Assembly: GCA_963727765.1 (NCBI GenBank)
Contig: CAVSGZ010000012.1
Span: 214,913-278,912 of the forward strand
Direction of reading: 5' to 3'
DNA length: 64,000 bases
DNA from: FEN-299 sp963727765
Lineage (GTDB): Bacteria; Acidobacteriota; Vicinamibacteria; Vicinamibacterales; Fen-181
Position 1 is the first letter of the stretch. The number at the start of each line of letters is the position of its first letter. This document shows, piece after piece, positions 29,476 to 39,635 of this stretch. The notes beneath the pieces were generated by a model that had not been told where the DNA came from, searched no databases, and saw only the letters and a program-made list of their open reading frames with translations. Made by a program: the position numbers and the translations under genes.

Positions 29476-30642
29476 ATGGACCTCATCTACCTCGACAACG
29501 CGGCCACCTCGTTTCCCAAGCCCGAAGAGACCTACGTCTTCATGGACCAGTTCTACCGGACCCACGGGGTGAACCCGGGCCGGTCGGGTTTCGACCTGTG
29601 CATGGAAACCGGGCAGATGGTGGACGACACGCGCAAGCAGCTCTGCCGGTTCTTCGGCGGCACGACGTCGGACCGCCTGGTCTTCTCCTACAACTCGACC
29701 GACGCACTCAACCTCGCGCTGTTCGGCCTCCTGCAGTCGGGCGATCACGCGATCACCACGACCATCGAGCACAACGCCGTGTTGCGGCCGCTCTATCACC
29801 TGGCGGAGTTTGGCGGCGTCGAGGTCGATCACGTGCCGTTCGACAGCCGCGGGTTCGTGGACCCGGCAGCCATCCGAGCGCGGTTCAAGAAGAACACGAA
29901 GGTGGTCGCCGTCAACCACGCGTCGAACGTGATCGGCACGGTGCAGCCGGTCGGCGAGATCGGGCGCCTGTGCCGCGAGCGCGGCATCCGCTTCGTGGTC
30001 GATGCCTCGCAGACCGCGGGCAAGATCCCGATCGACGTGCAGGCGATGGGCATCGACGTGCTCTGCTTCACCGGCCACAAATCGCTGATGGGGCCGACGG
30101 GGATCGGCGGGATGTACGTGGCCGACGGCGTCGAGATCAGGCACACGCGCGCCGGCGGCACGGGCGTCCGCTCGGCGCATCGGACGCACCTCGACGAGTA
30201 CCCCTGGCGGATGGAATACGGCACGCCGAACGTCGCCGGCATCGCGGGCCTGCACGCCGGCGTGAAATGGCTGGAGCAGCGGGGGCTGCACGCCATCGAG
30301 GCGCACGAGATGGCGCTGATGCGCCGGCTGGTGGAGGGCCTGCGAGGGCTTCCGGGCGTGACGATGTACTGCCAGGACGACCTGGCGGACCACATCGCGG
30401 TGATGCTGTGCAACGTCGACGGCTTCGAGGCCGGCAACACCGGCACCATCCTCGACGTCGATCACAACATCGCCTGCCGCACCGGCCTGCACTGCGCGCC
30501 GAGGGTGCACGAGCAGCTCGGCACCGACACGCTCCATGGCGGCGTCCGCTTCGGCATCGGCCCGTTCAACACCGAGGCACACATCGACGCCGCCATCTCG
30601 GCGGTCACCGAGATCGCGGCCGCGCGCGGCCAGAAGCGTTAG
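29476..30642 (+). CDS. Cysteine desulfurase (class V aminotransferase)
   Basis: A 388-residue pyridoxal-phosphate enzyme of the NifS/SufS-like group. The N-terminus YLDNAATSFPKPE, the TTIEHNAVLRPL region, DASQTAGKIPIDV, the Lys site FTGHKSLMGPTGIGG and the Cys-bearing CRTGLHCAPRVHE are all present. It would take sulfur from cysteine as an enzyme persulfide. It starts 7 bases after the HdrD/DsrK-like gene, so the three genes probably form one operon; a sulfur-handling role for the whole is inferred. No SufU or IscU scaffold gene is near. Confidence 0.88.
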   Translation: MDLIYLDNAATSFPKPEETYVFMDQFYRTHGVNPGRSGFDLCMETGQMVDDTRKQLCRFFGGTTSDRLVFSYNSTDALNLALFGLLQSGDHAITTTIEHNAVLRPLYHLAEFGGVEVDHVPFDSRGFVDPAAIRARFKKNTKVVAVNHASNVIGTVQPVGEIGRLCRERGIRFVVDASQTAGKIPIDVQAMGIDVLCFTGHKSLMGPTGIGGMYVADGVEIRHTRAGGTGVRSAHRTHLDEYPWRMEYGTPNVAGIAGLHAGVKWLEQRGLHAIEAHEMALMRRLVEGLRGLPGVTMYCQDDLADHIAVMLCNVDGFEAGNTGTILDVDHNIACRTGLHCAPRVHEQLGTDTLHGGVRFGIGPFNTEAHIDAAISAVTEIAAARGQKR

Positions 30643-31121
30643 CCGGCAGGGGTCGGCCGTGCGGCGATGCGCGCGGGCACCGGGTGCACGAGGCTCACGA
30701 AATCGGCGAACCTGACGCGCATCGCGTCCACATGGGTGCCCGCGTGGAACGTGATCTCCGGGTCGGCGGCCAGCGACTCGTCCACGTAGACCGTCTGTCC
30801 GTAGAGCGGCCCGAACGGGGCAACCGCGCCCACCTCGGACTCGGGATAGAAGTGGCCCAGTTCGCTCTCGGTGGCCAGCCGGATGGTGTGCGCGCCGGTG
30901 GCCGCGCGCAGCGCCTCCAGGTCGACGCGCGCCTGCGCCGGCAGCAGCGCCAGCACCGCCTGGCCGTCGGCGATGCAGACCACGGTCTTCGCCCACTCCT
31001 TGCCGCGCACGTGCGTGACGGCGGCTTCTTCCTGGGCGGTGAAGGCGGGTCGGTGTGGAATGGGCGTGAAGGCGACGCCGCGGGATTCGACGAACTGGCG
31101 GATGGCGGCTGGGATGGCCAT
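30639..31121 (-). CDS. YbaK/ProX-type aminoacyl-tRNA deacylase
   Basis: A 160-residue single-domain protein of the YbaK/EbsC family, which hydrolyses wrongly charged tRNAs such as Cys-tRNA(Pro) or Ala-tRNA(Pro). It has the lysine block GKEWAKTVVCIADG, the VGAVAPFGPLYGQTVYVDESL region and the late GTHVDAMRVRF segment. It is convergent with, and overlaps by 4 bases, the cysteine desulfurase gene. Exact tRNA specificity cannot be told. Confidence 0.82.
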   Translation of the reverse strand: MAIPAAIRQFVESRGVAFTPIPHRPAFTAQEEAAVTHVRGKEWAKTVVCIADGQAVLALLPAQARVDLEALRAATGAHTIRLATESELGHFYPESEVGAVAPFGPLYGQTVYVDESLAADPEITFHAGTHVDAMRVRFADFVSLVHPVPARIAARPTPAG

Positions 31122-31214
31122 ATCGCACCTCGTCTTGTTGGGGGCTCAGCTACATCTTGGACCCTCGCGCCGAGTTGTCAAGGGGGTGGCCCGCCGAACC
31201 TGGAGACGCTCATC

Positions 31215-32459
31215 ATGCACATGAACACAAGCCGCATTCCGTTCAGCGCCATCTTCACGTCGGTGGCCCTCGGCGCCCTGGTCGCGGGTCCCTCGGCGAT
31301 GGCGGTCGAGCAGACTCGCCCGGCCGCTCCGCCGGCCGCGGCATCGGCATCCGGCGCGCCGTTCGACGCGCTCAAGGCCTTCTACGAGGACGGCCTGAGG
31401 TCCCATGGGATCGTCGGCAGCCGCCTCGTCGTCATGCGCGACGGCCACGAAGTGTTCGCCGACTCGGCCGGCATGGCGGACATCGCCAGGGACCACAAGG
31501 TGGATGCGGAGACGATTTTTCACTGGGCGTCGATCACCAAGACGTTCACCGCGATCGCGATCATGCAGCTTCGGGACCGGGGCCTGCTGAAGCTCGACGA
31601 CCCGGTGGTGAACTACGTCCCCGAGCTTCGCCTGGTCCACGACCCGTTCGGCGACGTCAGCCGGATCACGATCCGCCACCTGATGACGCACAGTGCCGGG
31701 TTTCGCAACCCGACCTGGCCGTGGGGCGGCGACAAGCCGTGGCAGCCGTTCGAGCCGACCGAGTGGTCACAGCTGGTGGCCATGTTTCCCTACACCGAGA
31801 TCGAATTCGAGCCCGGCAGTCGCTACAGCTACTCGAACCCGGGAATCATCTTCCTCGGCCGCGTCATCGAGCGGCTGACGGGCGATCCGTACCAGTCCTA
31901 CATCGACAAGAACATCTTCAAGCCGCTCGAGATGTACCGCAGCTACTTCGACCGGACCCCCTATCACTTGCTGCCTCACAGGAGCGCGAGCTATTACGTC
32001 GAGAACGGCCAGCCGCGTCCGGATCCCTTCGACGTCAACACCGGCATCACCGTCTCGAACGGCGGCCTGAACGCGCCGGTCGGCGACATGGAGAAGTACC
32101 TCGCCTTCCTCATCGGCGACCAGGCGCGGCGGGCGGTGTACGACGGCGTGCTGGCGCGCGCCTCGCTGGAGGAGATGTTCGTCCCGCAGCTGCCCGTCGG
32201 CACCGAGGGGAACGACCGAGTGTCGATCGGCCTGAACTTCTTCGTGGAGGACCGGCAGGGGTTGCGCCTGGTCGGTCACAGCGGCGGACAGAACGGCTTC
32301 ATCAGCCACTTCTACATTTGTCCCGCGCTCCGGGCAGGCTACATCGTGGCGTTCAACACGCAGGCACCGTCGGCGGGCAACGAAGACCAGGACGGGACGC
32401 GGATCTTCGACGCGGCGCTGCGGACGTTCATACTGAAGACCGTCTTCCCCACGTTGTAG
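31215..32459 (+). CDS. Exported serine hydrolase (class C beta-lactamase family)
   Basis: A 414-residue penicillin-binding/esterase-type protein with a signal peptide (residues 1-30). The catalytic triad motifs are SITK (nucleophile Ser, general-base Lys), YSN (in YSYSNPGIIF) and HSGG near the C-terminus. Members include esterases, D-amino peptidases and beta-lactamases; resistance cannot be inferred from the family alone. The ATG at 31215 or the one 6 bases later would both give a normal signal peptide. It stands alone and is convergent with the GDPD gene. Confidence 0.85.
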   Translation: MHMNTSRIPFSAIFTSVALGALVAGPSAMAVEQTRPAAPPAAASASGAPFDALKAFYEDGLRSHGIVGSRLVVMRDGHEVFADSAGMADIARDHKVDAETIFHWASITKTFTAIAIMQLRDRGLLKLDDPVVNYVPELRLVHDPFGDVSRITIRHLMTHSAGFRNPTWPWGGDKPWQPFEPTEWSQLVAMFPYTEIEFEPGSRYSYSNPGIIFLGRVIERLTGDPYQSYIDKNIFKPLEMYRSYFDRTPYHLLPHRSASYYVENGQPRPDPFDVNTGITVSNGGLNAPVGDMEKYLAFLIGDQARRAVYDGVLARASLEEMFVPQLPVGTEGNDRVSIGLNFFVEDRQGLRLVGHSGGQNGFISHFYICPALRAGYIVAFNTQAPSAGNEDQDGTRIFDAALRTFILKTVFPTL

Positions 32460-32468
32460 GGCGACCCT

Positions 32469-33287
32469 TTAGGGTTGCCGTCCGCGAGCCGCGCGCCACT
32501 CCGCCACCGTCTTCACCGCCACATCCGGCCGGTCGGTGATGAGCGCGTCCACTCCCCACCCAAGCAGGCGCCGGATGTCGTCGGCGCCGTCTACGATCCA
32601 GACCTGGACCGGCACGCCCGCCCGGTGGGCGGCGCGCACGAAGCGCGGCGTCATCACGCGCAGTCCCTCTCGCCTCTCTGGCACCTGCAGCACCTGGTAG
32701 CGCCTGAATGGCGGCAGCCAGCCAAGCCGGGCCCACATCACCGCGTGCAGGACCTCGCGGCTCGAGCCGCTGCTGGCCGTTCCAGGCGCGAGACGTCGGG
32801 CGTGCCGGAGCACGCCCGACCAAAACGAGCTGAGGCAGACGCGGCCGAGCGAAGCCGCCTCGCGCACGAGGCCGACCGTGGCGTCGGCCATCGCCGCCGT
32901 GTCGTCTTTCATCTCCACGATGACAGGATGGCGAGGATACCGCGCCAGCACCTCGCGCAGCGTCGGCACGCCGACGCCGCGTCCCCTGAACGGATGAGAG
33001 CCGTCGGAGGTCGCAAAATGGTAGCCGGCGTCGACGCGCGCCAGTTCTGCCGCCGTGAAGTCGGCAATCGCGCCGGACACGTCGCACGTCCGGTCGAGGC
33101 GGGCATCGTGGCAGACCACGACCTCGCCGTCGCGTGACAGTCGCACGTCGAGCTCGAGGCCGTCCACGCTTTCCGCCACCGCGCGGTCGAAGGCCGCGAG
33201 CGTGTTCTCGGGCGCGAGCCGGCTTCCGCCGCGGTGCCCGAAGACGAGGGGCCGGTCGGTGGGAATCCAGGACATCCCGGCCATCAT
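32469..33287 (-). CDS. Glycerophosphodiester phosphodiesterase
   Basis: A 272-residue TIM-barrel enzyme with the GDPD motifs FGHRGGSRLAPENTLAAF, the ELDVRLSRDGEVVVCHD metal and catalytic site, VIVEMKDD and the closing VDALITDRPD. It splits glycerophosphodiesters from lipid turnover to glycerol-3-phosphate and an alcohol. The start overlaps the stop of the methyltransferase gene (ATGATGG), so they are cotranslated; an ATG at 33275 (MSWIP) is a possible shorter start. No signal peptide, so it is cytoplasmic. Confidence 0.9.
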   Translation of the reverse strand: MMAGMSWIPTDRPLVFGHRGGSRLAPENTLAAFDRAVAESVDGLELDVRLSRDGEVVVCHDARLDRTCDVSGAIADFTAAELARVDAGYHFATSDGSHPFRGRGVGVPTLREVLARYPRHPVIVEMKDDTAAMADATVGLVREAASLGRVCLSSFWSGVLRHARRLAPGTASSGSSREVLHAVMWARLGWLPPFRRYQVLQVPERREGLRVMTPRFVRAAHRAGVPVQVWIVDGADDIRRLLGWGVDALITDRPDVAVKTVAEWRAARGRQP

Positions 33288-34060
33288 ACCGGGTCGGCCC
33301 CGGCGCGGATCAGGTCGAGCGCCTGTTGCGCCGCGGCCACGCGCTTCGGCTCGCCGACCTTCCTCGCCCGCCACAGCAGGTTGTGGGGCGTGACGGTGGC
33401 GCCGACGAACTCGACGACCTCGGTTTCGTAGCCGCCGGCCTCGAGGCGCCATGTTCGCTCCGCGTCCACCATCGCCTGGATGAAGCGCCGCCGCACAGCC
33501 GCGTGCCTCGGAATCCCGGCAGCGGCCGCCCGCGCTTCGGCGCGCGTGGCCGCCGCCACCGCGCGGCTCGTGCAGCACGGCACGAGCAGCAGCTCGCGGC
33601 AGTTCGACGCCATCGCCCGCTCGATGATGACGTCGGCCGCCTCCCCGCAGGCGTGGAGTGCCGTGACGATGGACGGCCGGTCGGGCCATGCCGACGGGTC
33701 CGACACATCGGCCTGCCGACACTCGACGGGGATGGAGGTCCCGAGCCGCTCGACGGCGAGCCGACTGAGCGCCACGCGCGACGCCTCGCGCTCGATCGTG
33801 ACGACGCTCGCCGCAATGCCAGCAGGCTCGAACACCAGCTTGGCCGCCAGCAGCCCCACGTACGACTTGCCCGCGGCGGCATCGACGAGCGTCAGCGGCG
33901 AGCGCCGAGACACGCGGGCGGACGCGCGCTCGATCTCGTCGAGCATCGCGGCCACCTCGCGAGCCTTGCGGCGGTCCTCGTCTCGCAAACCCGCGCCCTC
34001 GGCTGCGATGTAGAGCCGGTCCAGCCAGGCCTCGACGTCGGACAAGTGCGGCGCGCTCAT
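33284..34060 (-). CDS. SAM-dependent methyltransferase (Methyltransf_32 type)
   Basis: A 258-residue Rossmann-fold protein. LTLVDAAAGKSYVGLLAAKLV is the SAM-binding motif I; VVTIERE follows, then ALHACGEAADVIIERAM and LLLVPCCTS, which are typical of the GSTCD/Trm44-like methyltransferase group. The substrate is unknown. It is the first gene of a pair with the GDPD gene. The upstream gap is 412 bases to the next start and contains a repeat array and a perfect hairpin. Confidence 0.8.
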   Translation of the reverse strand: MSAPHLSDVEAWLDRLYIAAEGAGLRDEDRRKAREVAAMLDEIERASARVSRRSPLTLVDAAAGKSYVGLLAAKLVFEPAGIAASVVTIEREASRVALSRLAVERLGTSIPVECRQADVSDPSAWPDRPSIVTALHACGEAADVIIERAMASNCRELLLVPCCTSRAVAAATRAEARAAAAGIPRHAAVRRRFIQAMVDAERTWRLEAGGYETEVVEFVGATVTPHNLLWRARKVGEPKRVAAAQQALDLIRAGADPV

Positions 34061-34120
34061 CGTCCCAGCCGTCCGGCGACCAGGACATCGCGAAGGGACA
34101 TCGGTGGCTATTCTACTTGT

Positions 34121-34268
34121 AGTCGGAGGACGAGCATGTCAGTCGGAGGACGAACCTGTCTGGTCGGAGGACGGGCATGTCAGTCGGAGCATAGGCGTTC
34201 CGACTAACCATCGTCAGCTCCGACTGACAATCATCAGCTCCGATTCCTCATCGTCAGTGCCGACTGCT
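34121..34268. repeat. ATCGG-type modular repeat array (locus c), head-to-head
   Basis: Four plus-oriented units (AGTCGGAGGACG...) from 34121 are followed by minus-oriented 20-nt units (ending CCGACT/CCGATT) to about 34268. The gap 34061-34472 holds no gene: array, then hairpin, then a ~150-base leader with a ribosome site. Confidence 0.75.
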
Positions 34269-34318
34269 CGGTGATCTGGAACGGCGACTCTATTCGTCGC
34301 CGTTCCAGATCACCGAGC
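34266..34318 (+). other. Perfect 23-bp hairpin upstream of the radical SAM gene
   Basis: Arms 34266-34288 and 34296-34318 are exact reverse complements around the loop TCTATTC. No T-run follows, so it is not a simple terminator. It abuts repeat array c and lies 154 bases before the radical SAM start. Confidence 0.85.
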
Positions 34319-34460
34319 CTATTGCCCGCTCGCCCCACCGGTCGGCCCATCCACTGGAATGTTCGATTCTTCGCCGAAACGGATCGATATCATGCGCAGG
34401 ATGGATGGGTCGGACTCGGCCCGGCCGGCGTCGCCCGTGACCTCCACGTGCGACCCACTC

Positions 34461-34466
34461 AAGGAG
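34461..34466 (+). promoter_or_regulatory. Ribosome binding site that fixes the radical SAM start
   Basis: AAGGAG, 6 bases before ATG 34473. The reading frame is open back to 34359, but this site and the family N-terminus favour 34473. Confidence 0.7.
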
Positions 34467-34472
34467 AAGTCG

Positions 34473-36557
<2,085 letters not shown>

Positions 36558-36587
36558 GGCCGCCGGCGCGGGTTGGTGAAAGACCCC

Positions 36588-36620
36588 GGGGCCTGGGACG
36601 CGTTTCCAGGCCCCTTCTCC
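36588..36620 (+). terminator. Terminator after the radical SAM gene
   Basis: A 9-bp stem GGGGCCTGG / CCAGGCCCC with a 9-nt loop, followed by TTCTCC. The T-run is weak. Confidence 0.55.
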
Positions 36621-36637
36621 TGTACGCCCTACGGCTG

Positions 36638-36751
36638 GCCGGCGCTGGAGAGCCGGGCGCGGACCGGGTCGGCGCCAAGGGCGAATTCGAGGTCCGCCGA
36701 GCTGAGCCCGGCGCGACGAACCGGGCCACGACCGGCGCCTCACCAGCCGGC
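36638..36751 (+). repeat. ~110-bp inverted-repeat element, copy 1
   Basis: It begins GCCGGCGCTGGAGAGCC and ends GGCGCCTCACCAGCCGGC, so its ends are short inverted repeats (GCCGGC.CTGG / CCAGCCGGC). Nearly the same sequence occurs at 45791-45896 and 58632-58750, with shortened copies elsewhere. Confidence 0.8.
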
Positions 36752-36792
36752 GCCCTCCGCCCTCGGCCGTCAGCCGTCAGCCGGCCATGTTG

Positions 36793-36798
36793 TACACT
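36793..36798 (+). promoter_or_regulatory. Putative -10 box for folE (leaderless)
   Basis: TACACT 8 bases before the ATG at 36807, placing transcription start at or beside the start codon. Confidence 0.45.
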
Positions 36799-36806
36799 AA
36801 AGAGTC

Positions 36807-37406
36807 ATGCAAGACCTGATTCGTCGTTTGCTGTCCGATCTGGGCGAGGACCCCGATCGCGAAGGACTCGCAGACACGCCCAAGCGCGTGGAGCTGTCGT
36901 TGAAGTTCCTCACGAGCGGCTACCAGGCCGACGTGGACAAGGTGCTCAACAACGCCTTCTTCTCGGTCGACTACAGCGAGATGGTGATCGTCAAGGACAT
37001 CGACTTCTTCAGCCTCTGCGAGCACCACCTGCTGCCCTTCTTCGGCAAGTGCCACGTCGCCTACATTCCCAGCACCCGGGTGATCGGCCTGAGCAAGATC
37101 CCGCGGCTGGTCGACGTGTTCAGCCGCCGCCTGCAGGTGCAGGAACGGCTCACCAACCAGATCGCGCAGACGATCGAGGAGAAGCTCGAGCCGCTCGGCG
37201 TCGCCGTCGTCATGGAGGCGACGCACTTGTGCATGGCGATGCGGGGCGTCGAGAAGCAGCGGTCCTACGCGGTGACCAGCGCGATGCTCGGCGCCTTCCG
37301 CAACAGCTCGCGCACCCGCATGGAGTTCCTCGAGCTGATCAAGCAGCGAGGGGCGATCACGGGGGGCACGATCCCGGTGACCGGTTTCGAGCCGGTCGAG
37401 GAGTGA
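36807..37406 (+). CDS. folE: GTP cyclohydrolase I
   Basis: A 199-residue enzyme that turns GTP into 7,8-dihydroneopterin triphosphate, the first step of folate and pterin synthesis. It has the zinc site SLCEHHLLPFFGKCHVAY, the IPRLVDVFSRRLQVQERLT block, and LCMAMRGVEKQRS with the second Cys. Length is normal. It is followed closely by an exported protein gene of unknown role. Confidence 0.95.
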   Translation: MQDLIRRLLSDLGEDPDREGLADTPKRVELSLKFLTSGYQADVDKVLNNAFFSVDYSEMVIVKDIDFFSLCEHHLLPFFGKCHVAYIPSTRVIGLSKIPRLVDVFSRRLQVQERLTNQIAQTIEEKLEPLGVAVVMEATHLCMAMRGVEKQRSYAVTSAMLGAFRNSSRTRMEFLELIKQRGAITGGTIPVTGFEPVEE

Positions 37407-37411
37407 GCCGG

Positions 37412-38119
37412 ATGACGCGATGCCTGATCGCCGCGGCCGCCGTGCTCGTTCTCGTCGCGCCCGTTGCGTCGCAGACGCCGCCGAAGAAGCCGGCGGCCGG
37501 CCCGGCCGCCAAGCCCGCCCCGCGCCAGGCCACGCCGCGCCGCATCACCGAGAGCGCCGAGGTCTCGTGCCCGAACATCCTGGGGACCGGCGTCGAGACC
37601 AAACTGGTGTACTGCGACGTGCTCACGGGCAGGAACCCGGCCGACGGGATGGTGATCCACCTGCCGCCGCATCGGGGGGTGCTGACGCTCGCCTTCGATC
37701 TGCACAACCGGCACACCTACTCGGAGGAGATGGTCAAGGCCGGCAAGGCCTACGCCAACTACACGGCCACGATCGGCGTGCTGACCATGGACGGCACGCT
37801 GCTCTCGCGGGCCGTCGTGCGCAGCGAATTCCGGTCGGCCAGGGACCTGGTCGACCGCATCGACGGAGGTGCTGGCCCCAGCCGTCTCAAGGCGGTGGCG
37901 CCCGTCGGCGCCGAGCGGATCTCCCTCGCCATCCCCGAGAACGTGGACCAGGTGAGCCTGCTCGGCGAGAAGCTGACCGTGCTCGGCAGAAACGGCACCG
38001 AGATGTTCACCGCCCCCCAGCGGCCCATCGCCTCGGTCAGCAACGTCGTGATCGACTACATGCCCTCGACAAAGGCCCCGGCCAAACCACCGGCGAAGCC
38101 CCCGGTCGTCAAGAAGTAG
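37412..38119 (+). CDS. Hypothetical exported protein
   Basis: A 235-residue product not matched to a family I know. It has a signal peptide (MTRCLIAAAAVLVLVAPVAS), a Pro/Ala/Lys-rich linker (about residues 24-45), a central domain with VSCPNILGTGVETKLVYCDVL (two cysteines) and a second Pro/Lys-rich tail (KAPAKPPAKPP). It starts 5 bases after folE and is probably in the same transcript, but the exported location argues against a role in pterin synthesis. Confidence 0.65.
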   Translation: MTRCLIAAAAVLVLVAPVASQTPPKKPAAGPAAKPAPRQATPRRITESAEVSCPNILGTGVETKLVYCDVLTGRNPADGMVIHLPPHRGVLTLAFDLHNRHTYSEEMVKAGKAYANYTATIGVLTMDGTLLSRAVVRSEFRSARDLVDRIDGGAGPSRLKAVAPVGAERISLAIPENVDQVSLLGEKLTVLGRNGTEMFTAPQRPIASVSNVVIDYMPSTKAPAKPPAKPPVVKK

Positions 38120-38366
38120 CGAGCACCGTGTCGTTTTTTCGTGCCCATCGTGCAGCGGGCCAGGCGTCCGCCCGAGCGCCCGTTCTTCGCGAATGTCCAA
38201 CTGTTGGCCACTGGGTGTGGCAGATTTGTGCGCACCCGCAGTGTCCGCCCAGGAGGGCACGTCGTGGCTCACGTCGGCCACGGGCTGTTTGCCCGCGCAA
38301 ATCACGGGCTTTTCGCGCCGTGCCGTCAGCGAGTCCGCTGGCCCGCTTCTTGAATAACAGAATGGC

Positions 38367-38771
38367 ATGAGGGGGCCGACCATGAGGAAACGACTCAGCG
38401 AATCGACGCCAGTGCGAACCGGGCGCGCCACGCAGAACGTCGTGGTGGTGAACGGCACGCCCGACGTGTTCGATCTGATCGAGTCACTCCTCGACGCCGG
38501 GCACTACGACGTGGTGTTCGTCGCCGACGTCGACCACGCCTACTCGCAGATCAGGCGGGCCCGCCCGGACCTCGTCGTGGTGTGCCTGGGATTTGACGAT
38601 CCGGCTGGTTTCCAAGTGCTGTCGATGCTCAAGCTCGACGCCGAAACCCGGGGCATTCCGATCCTGACGTGCGCCGACCTCGTCCCCCGTGAAGACGACG
38701 TGTGTGAGGCCGCGGGCGAGGAGCCTGGAGATCCTCTGCCGCTGACCGCCCGCGCGCTGCCGATGAACTGA
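38367..38771 (+). CDS. Degenerate response-regulator receiver domain
   Basis: A 134-residue protein with the receiver pattern, but the phospho-acceptor position reads PDLVVVCLGFDDPAGFQVL: the usual Asp after the hydrophobic strand is Cys. The N-terminal acidic pair is also lost (VVVVNGTPD). It should not be phosphorylated in the normal way and may be a pseudo-receiver that binds partners. The ATG at 38382 is an alternative start. It precedes the PilZ gene on the same strand. The 247-base gap before it shows small GC hairpins (for example near 38278-38294) but no feature I can name. Confidence 0.6.
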   Translation: MRGPTMRKRLSESTPVRTGRATQNVVVVNGTPDVFDLIESLLDAGHYDVVFVADVDHAYSQIRRARPDLVVVCLGFDDPAGFQVLSMLKLDAETRGIPILTCADLVPREDDVCEAAGEEPGDPLPLTARALPMN

Positions 38772-38807
38772 CCGGCCGGCCGTTCGGGACGTCAGCGGAG
38801 ACTGTGC

Positions 38808-38813
38808 TATAGT
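38808..38813 (+). promoter_or_regulatory. Putative -10 box for the PilZ gene (leaderless)
   Basis: TATAGT 8 bases before the ATG at 38822. Confidence 0.45.
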
Positions 38814-38821
38814 TCGCCCCC

Positions 38822-39175
38822 ATGACCGACGACGAGGCGCCGGACAGGCGCGCACCCCGCCTCGAGATCCTCGGCGAGATCCAGGGCGAGGTGATGGTCT
38901 ACGAACCGATGACCATCACCGACATCAGCCGCACCGGCGCGCAGATCGAAACCGCCTTCCCGCTGCGTATCGACTCGCTCCACGACTTCCGAATGGTGCT
39001 CGGCAGCCGCTCCATCATCGTCAAGGCGCGCATCGTCCACGCGCATGTCTGCGACGTCGAGGACGGGACCACGATCTACCGCGCCGGGATCGAGTACGTT
39101 CAGCCCTCGGCGCATGTCACCGAGGCGATCGGCGCGTTTGTGGACGGGATCGTCTCCGGGCGCAACCGGACCTGA
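38822..39175 (+). CDS. PilZ-domain cyclic di-GMP-binding protein
   Basis: A 117-residue single PilZ domain. The binding motifs are RRAPR near residue 9 and DISRTGAQIE near residue 38 (RxxxR and DxSxxG patterns). Such proteins act as small c-di-GMP receptors that alter motility, secretion or polymer synthesis through a partner. The window also encodes a GGDEF cyclase and an HD-GYP phosphodiesterase, but not nearby. Confidence 0.85.
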   Translation: MTDDEAPDRRAPRLEILGEIQGEVMVYEPMTITDISRTGAQIETAFPLRIDSLHDFRMVLGSRSIIVKARIVHAHVCDVEDGTTIYRAGIEYVQPSAHVTEAIGAFVDGIVSGRNRT

Positions 39176-39233
39176 CGGCCCGGCCACGGCCGACGGGCAG
39201 CCCACAGCCATCGGCCGTCAGCCGGATGATGTG

Positions 39234-39635
39234 CTACTTGACCTTCAAGTGTTCCAGGTAATCGCCCGACGCGATCCGCTCGGCGCGGCCGAGCGGGGCG
39301 TTGTAGAAATAGACCCACACCTCGCCCGTCGTGCCGTCCGCGTAAGTGACCGGCACCTCCAGACGGTTGTAGAGACTGACCTCCGGCATCGCCGAGCTGT
39401 GCCCCTCGATCTCGTCGAGCCCGGCGAGCACCTTGTCGATATCCCGGGCGCGGTACACCTCGCCCCAGACGACCCCGTCCGGAGCGGGCACGGCCGCCGG
39501 GTAGATGCCGAGGTCGAACAGCGCCGCCTGGATCCACCCGCGGCCGACCCAGTCGAGCATCGAGTCGATGCCCGTCCGCCGGCGGCGGTTGAATCCGGTC
39601 ATGAGCGTGCCGTAAAAGAAAACCCGGTCAGTCAT
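39234..39635 (-). CDS. Gamma-glutamylcyclotransferase-like (GGCT/AIG2) protein
   Basis: A 133-residue protein with the substrate loop FFYGTLMTG and the catalytic Glu region LAGLDEIEGH, then YNRLEVPVTYADG and VWVYFYN. Family members cyclise gamma-glutamyl amines or peptides to 5-oxoproline. Its start overlaps the stop of the GNAT gene upstream by 4 bases, so the pair is cotranslated. Confidence 0.82.
   Translation of the reverse strand: MTDRVFFYGTLMTGFNRRRRTGIDSMLDWVGRGWIQAALFDLGIYPAAVPAPDGVVWGEVYRARDIDKVLAGLDEIEGHSSAMPEVSLYNRLEVPVTYADGTTGEVWVYFYNAPLGRAERIASGDYLEHLKVK

Noticed and set aside
31215..32459. Antibiotic-resistance beta-lactamase
   Set aside because: SxxK, YxN and HxG are shared by many esterases and peptidases; nothing specific to a lactamase is seen.
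36558..37406. Operon of the radical SAM gene with folE
   Set aside because: A terminator-like hairpin, a ~110-bp repeat and a new -10 box lie between them.
38336..38356. Sigma54-type -24/-12 promoter before the pseudo-receiver
   Set aside because: TGGCCCG is present but the -12 part reads TTGA without the needed GC at the right spacing.
38120..38366. c-di-GMP or other riboswitch before the pseudo-receiver
   Set aside because: Only small GC hairpins are visible; no known riboswitch core could be matched.
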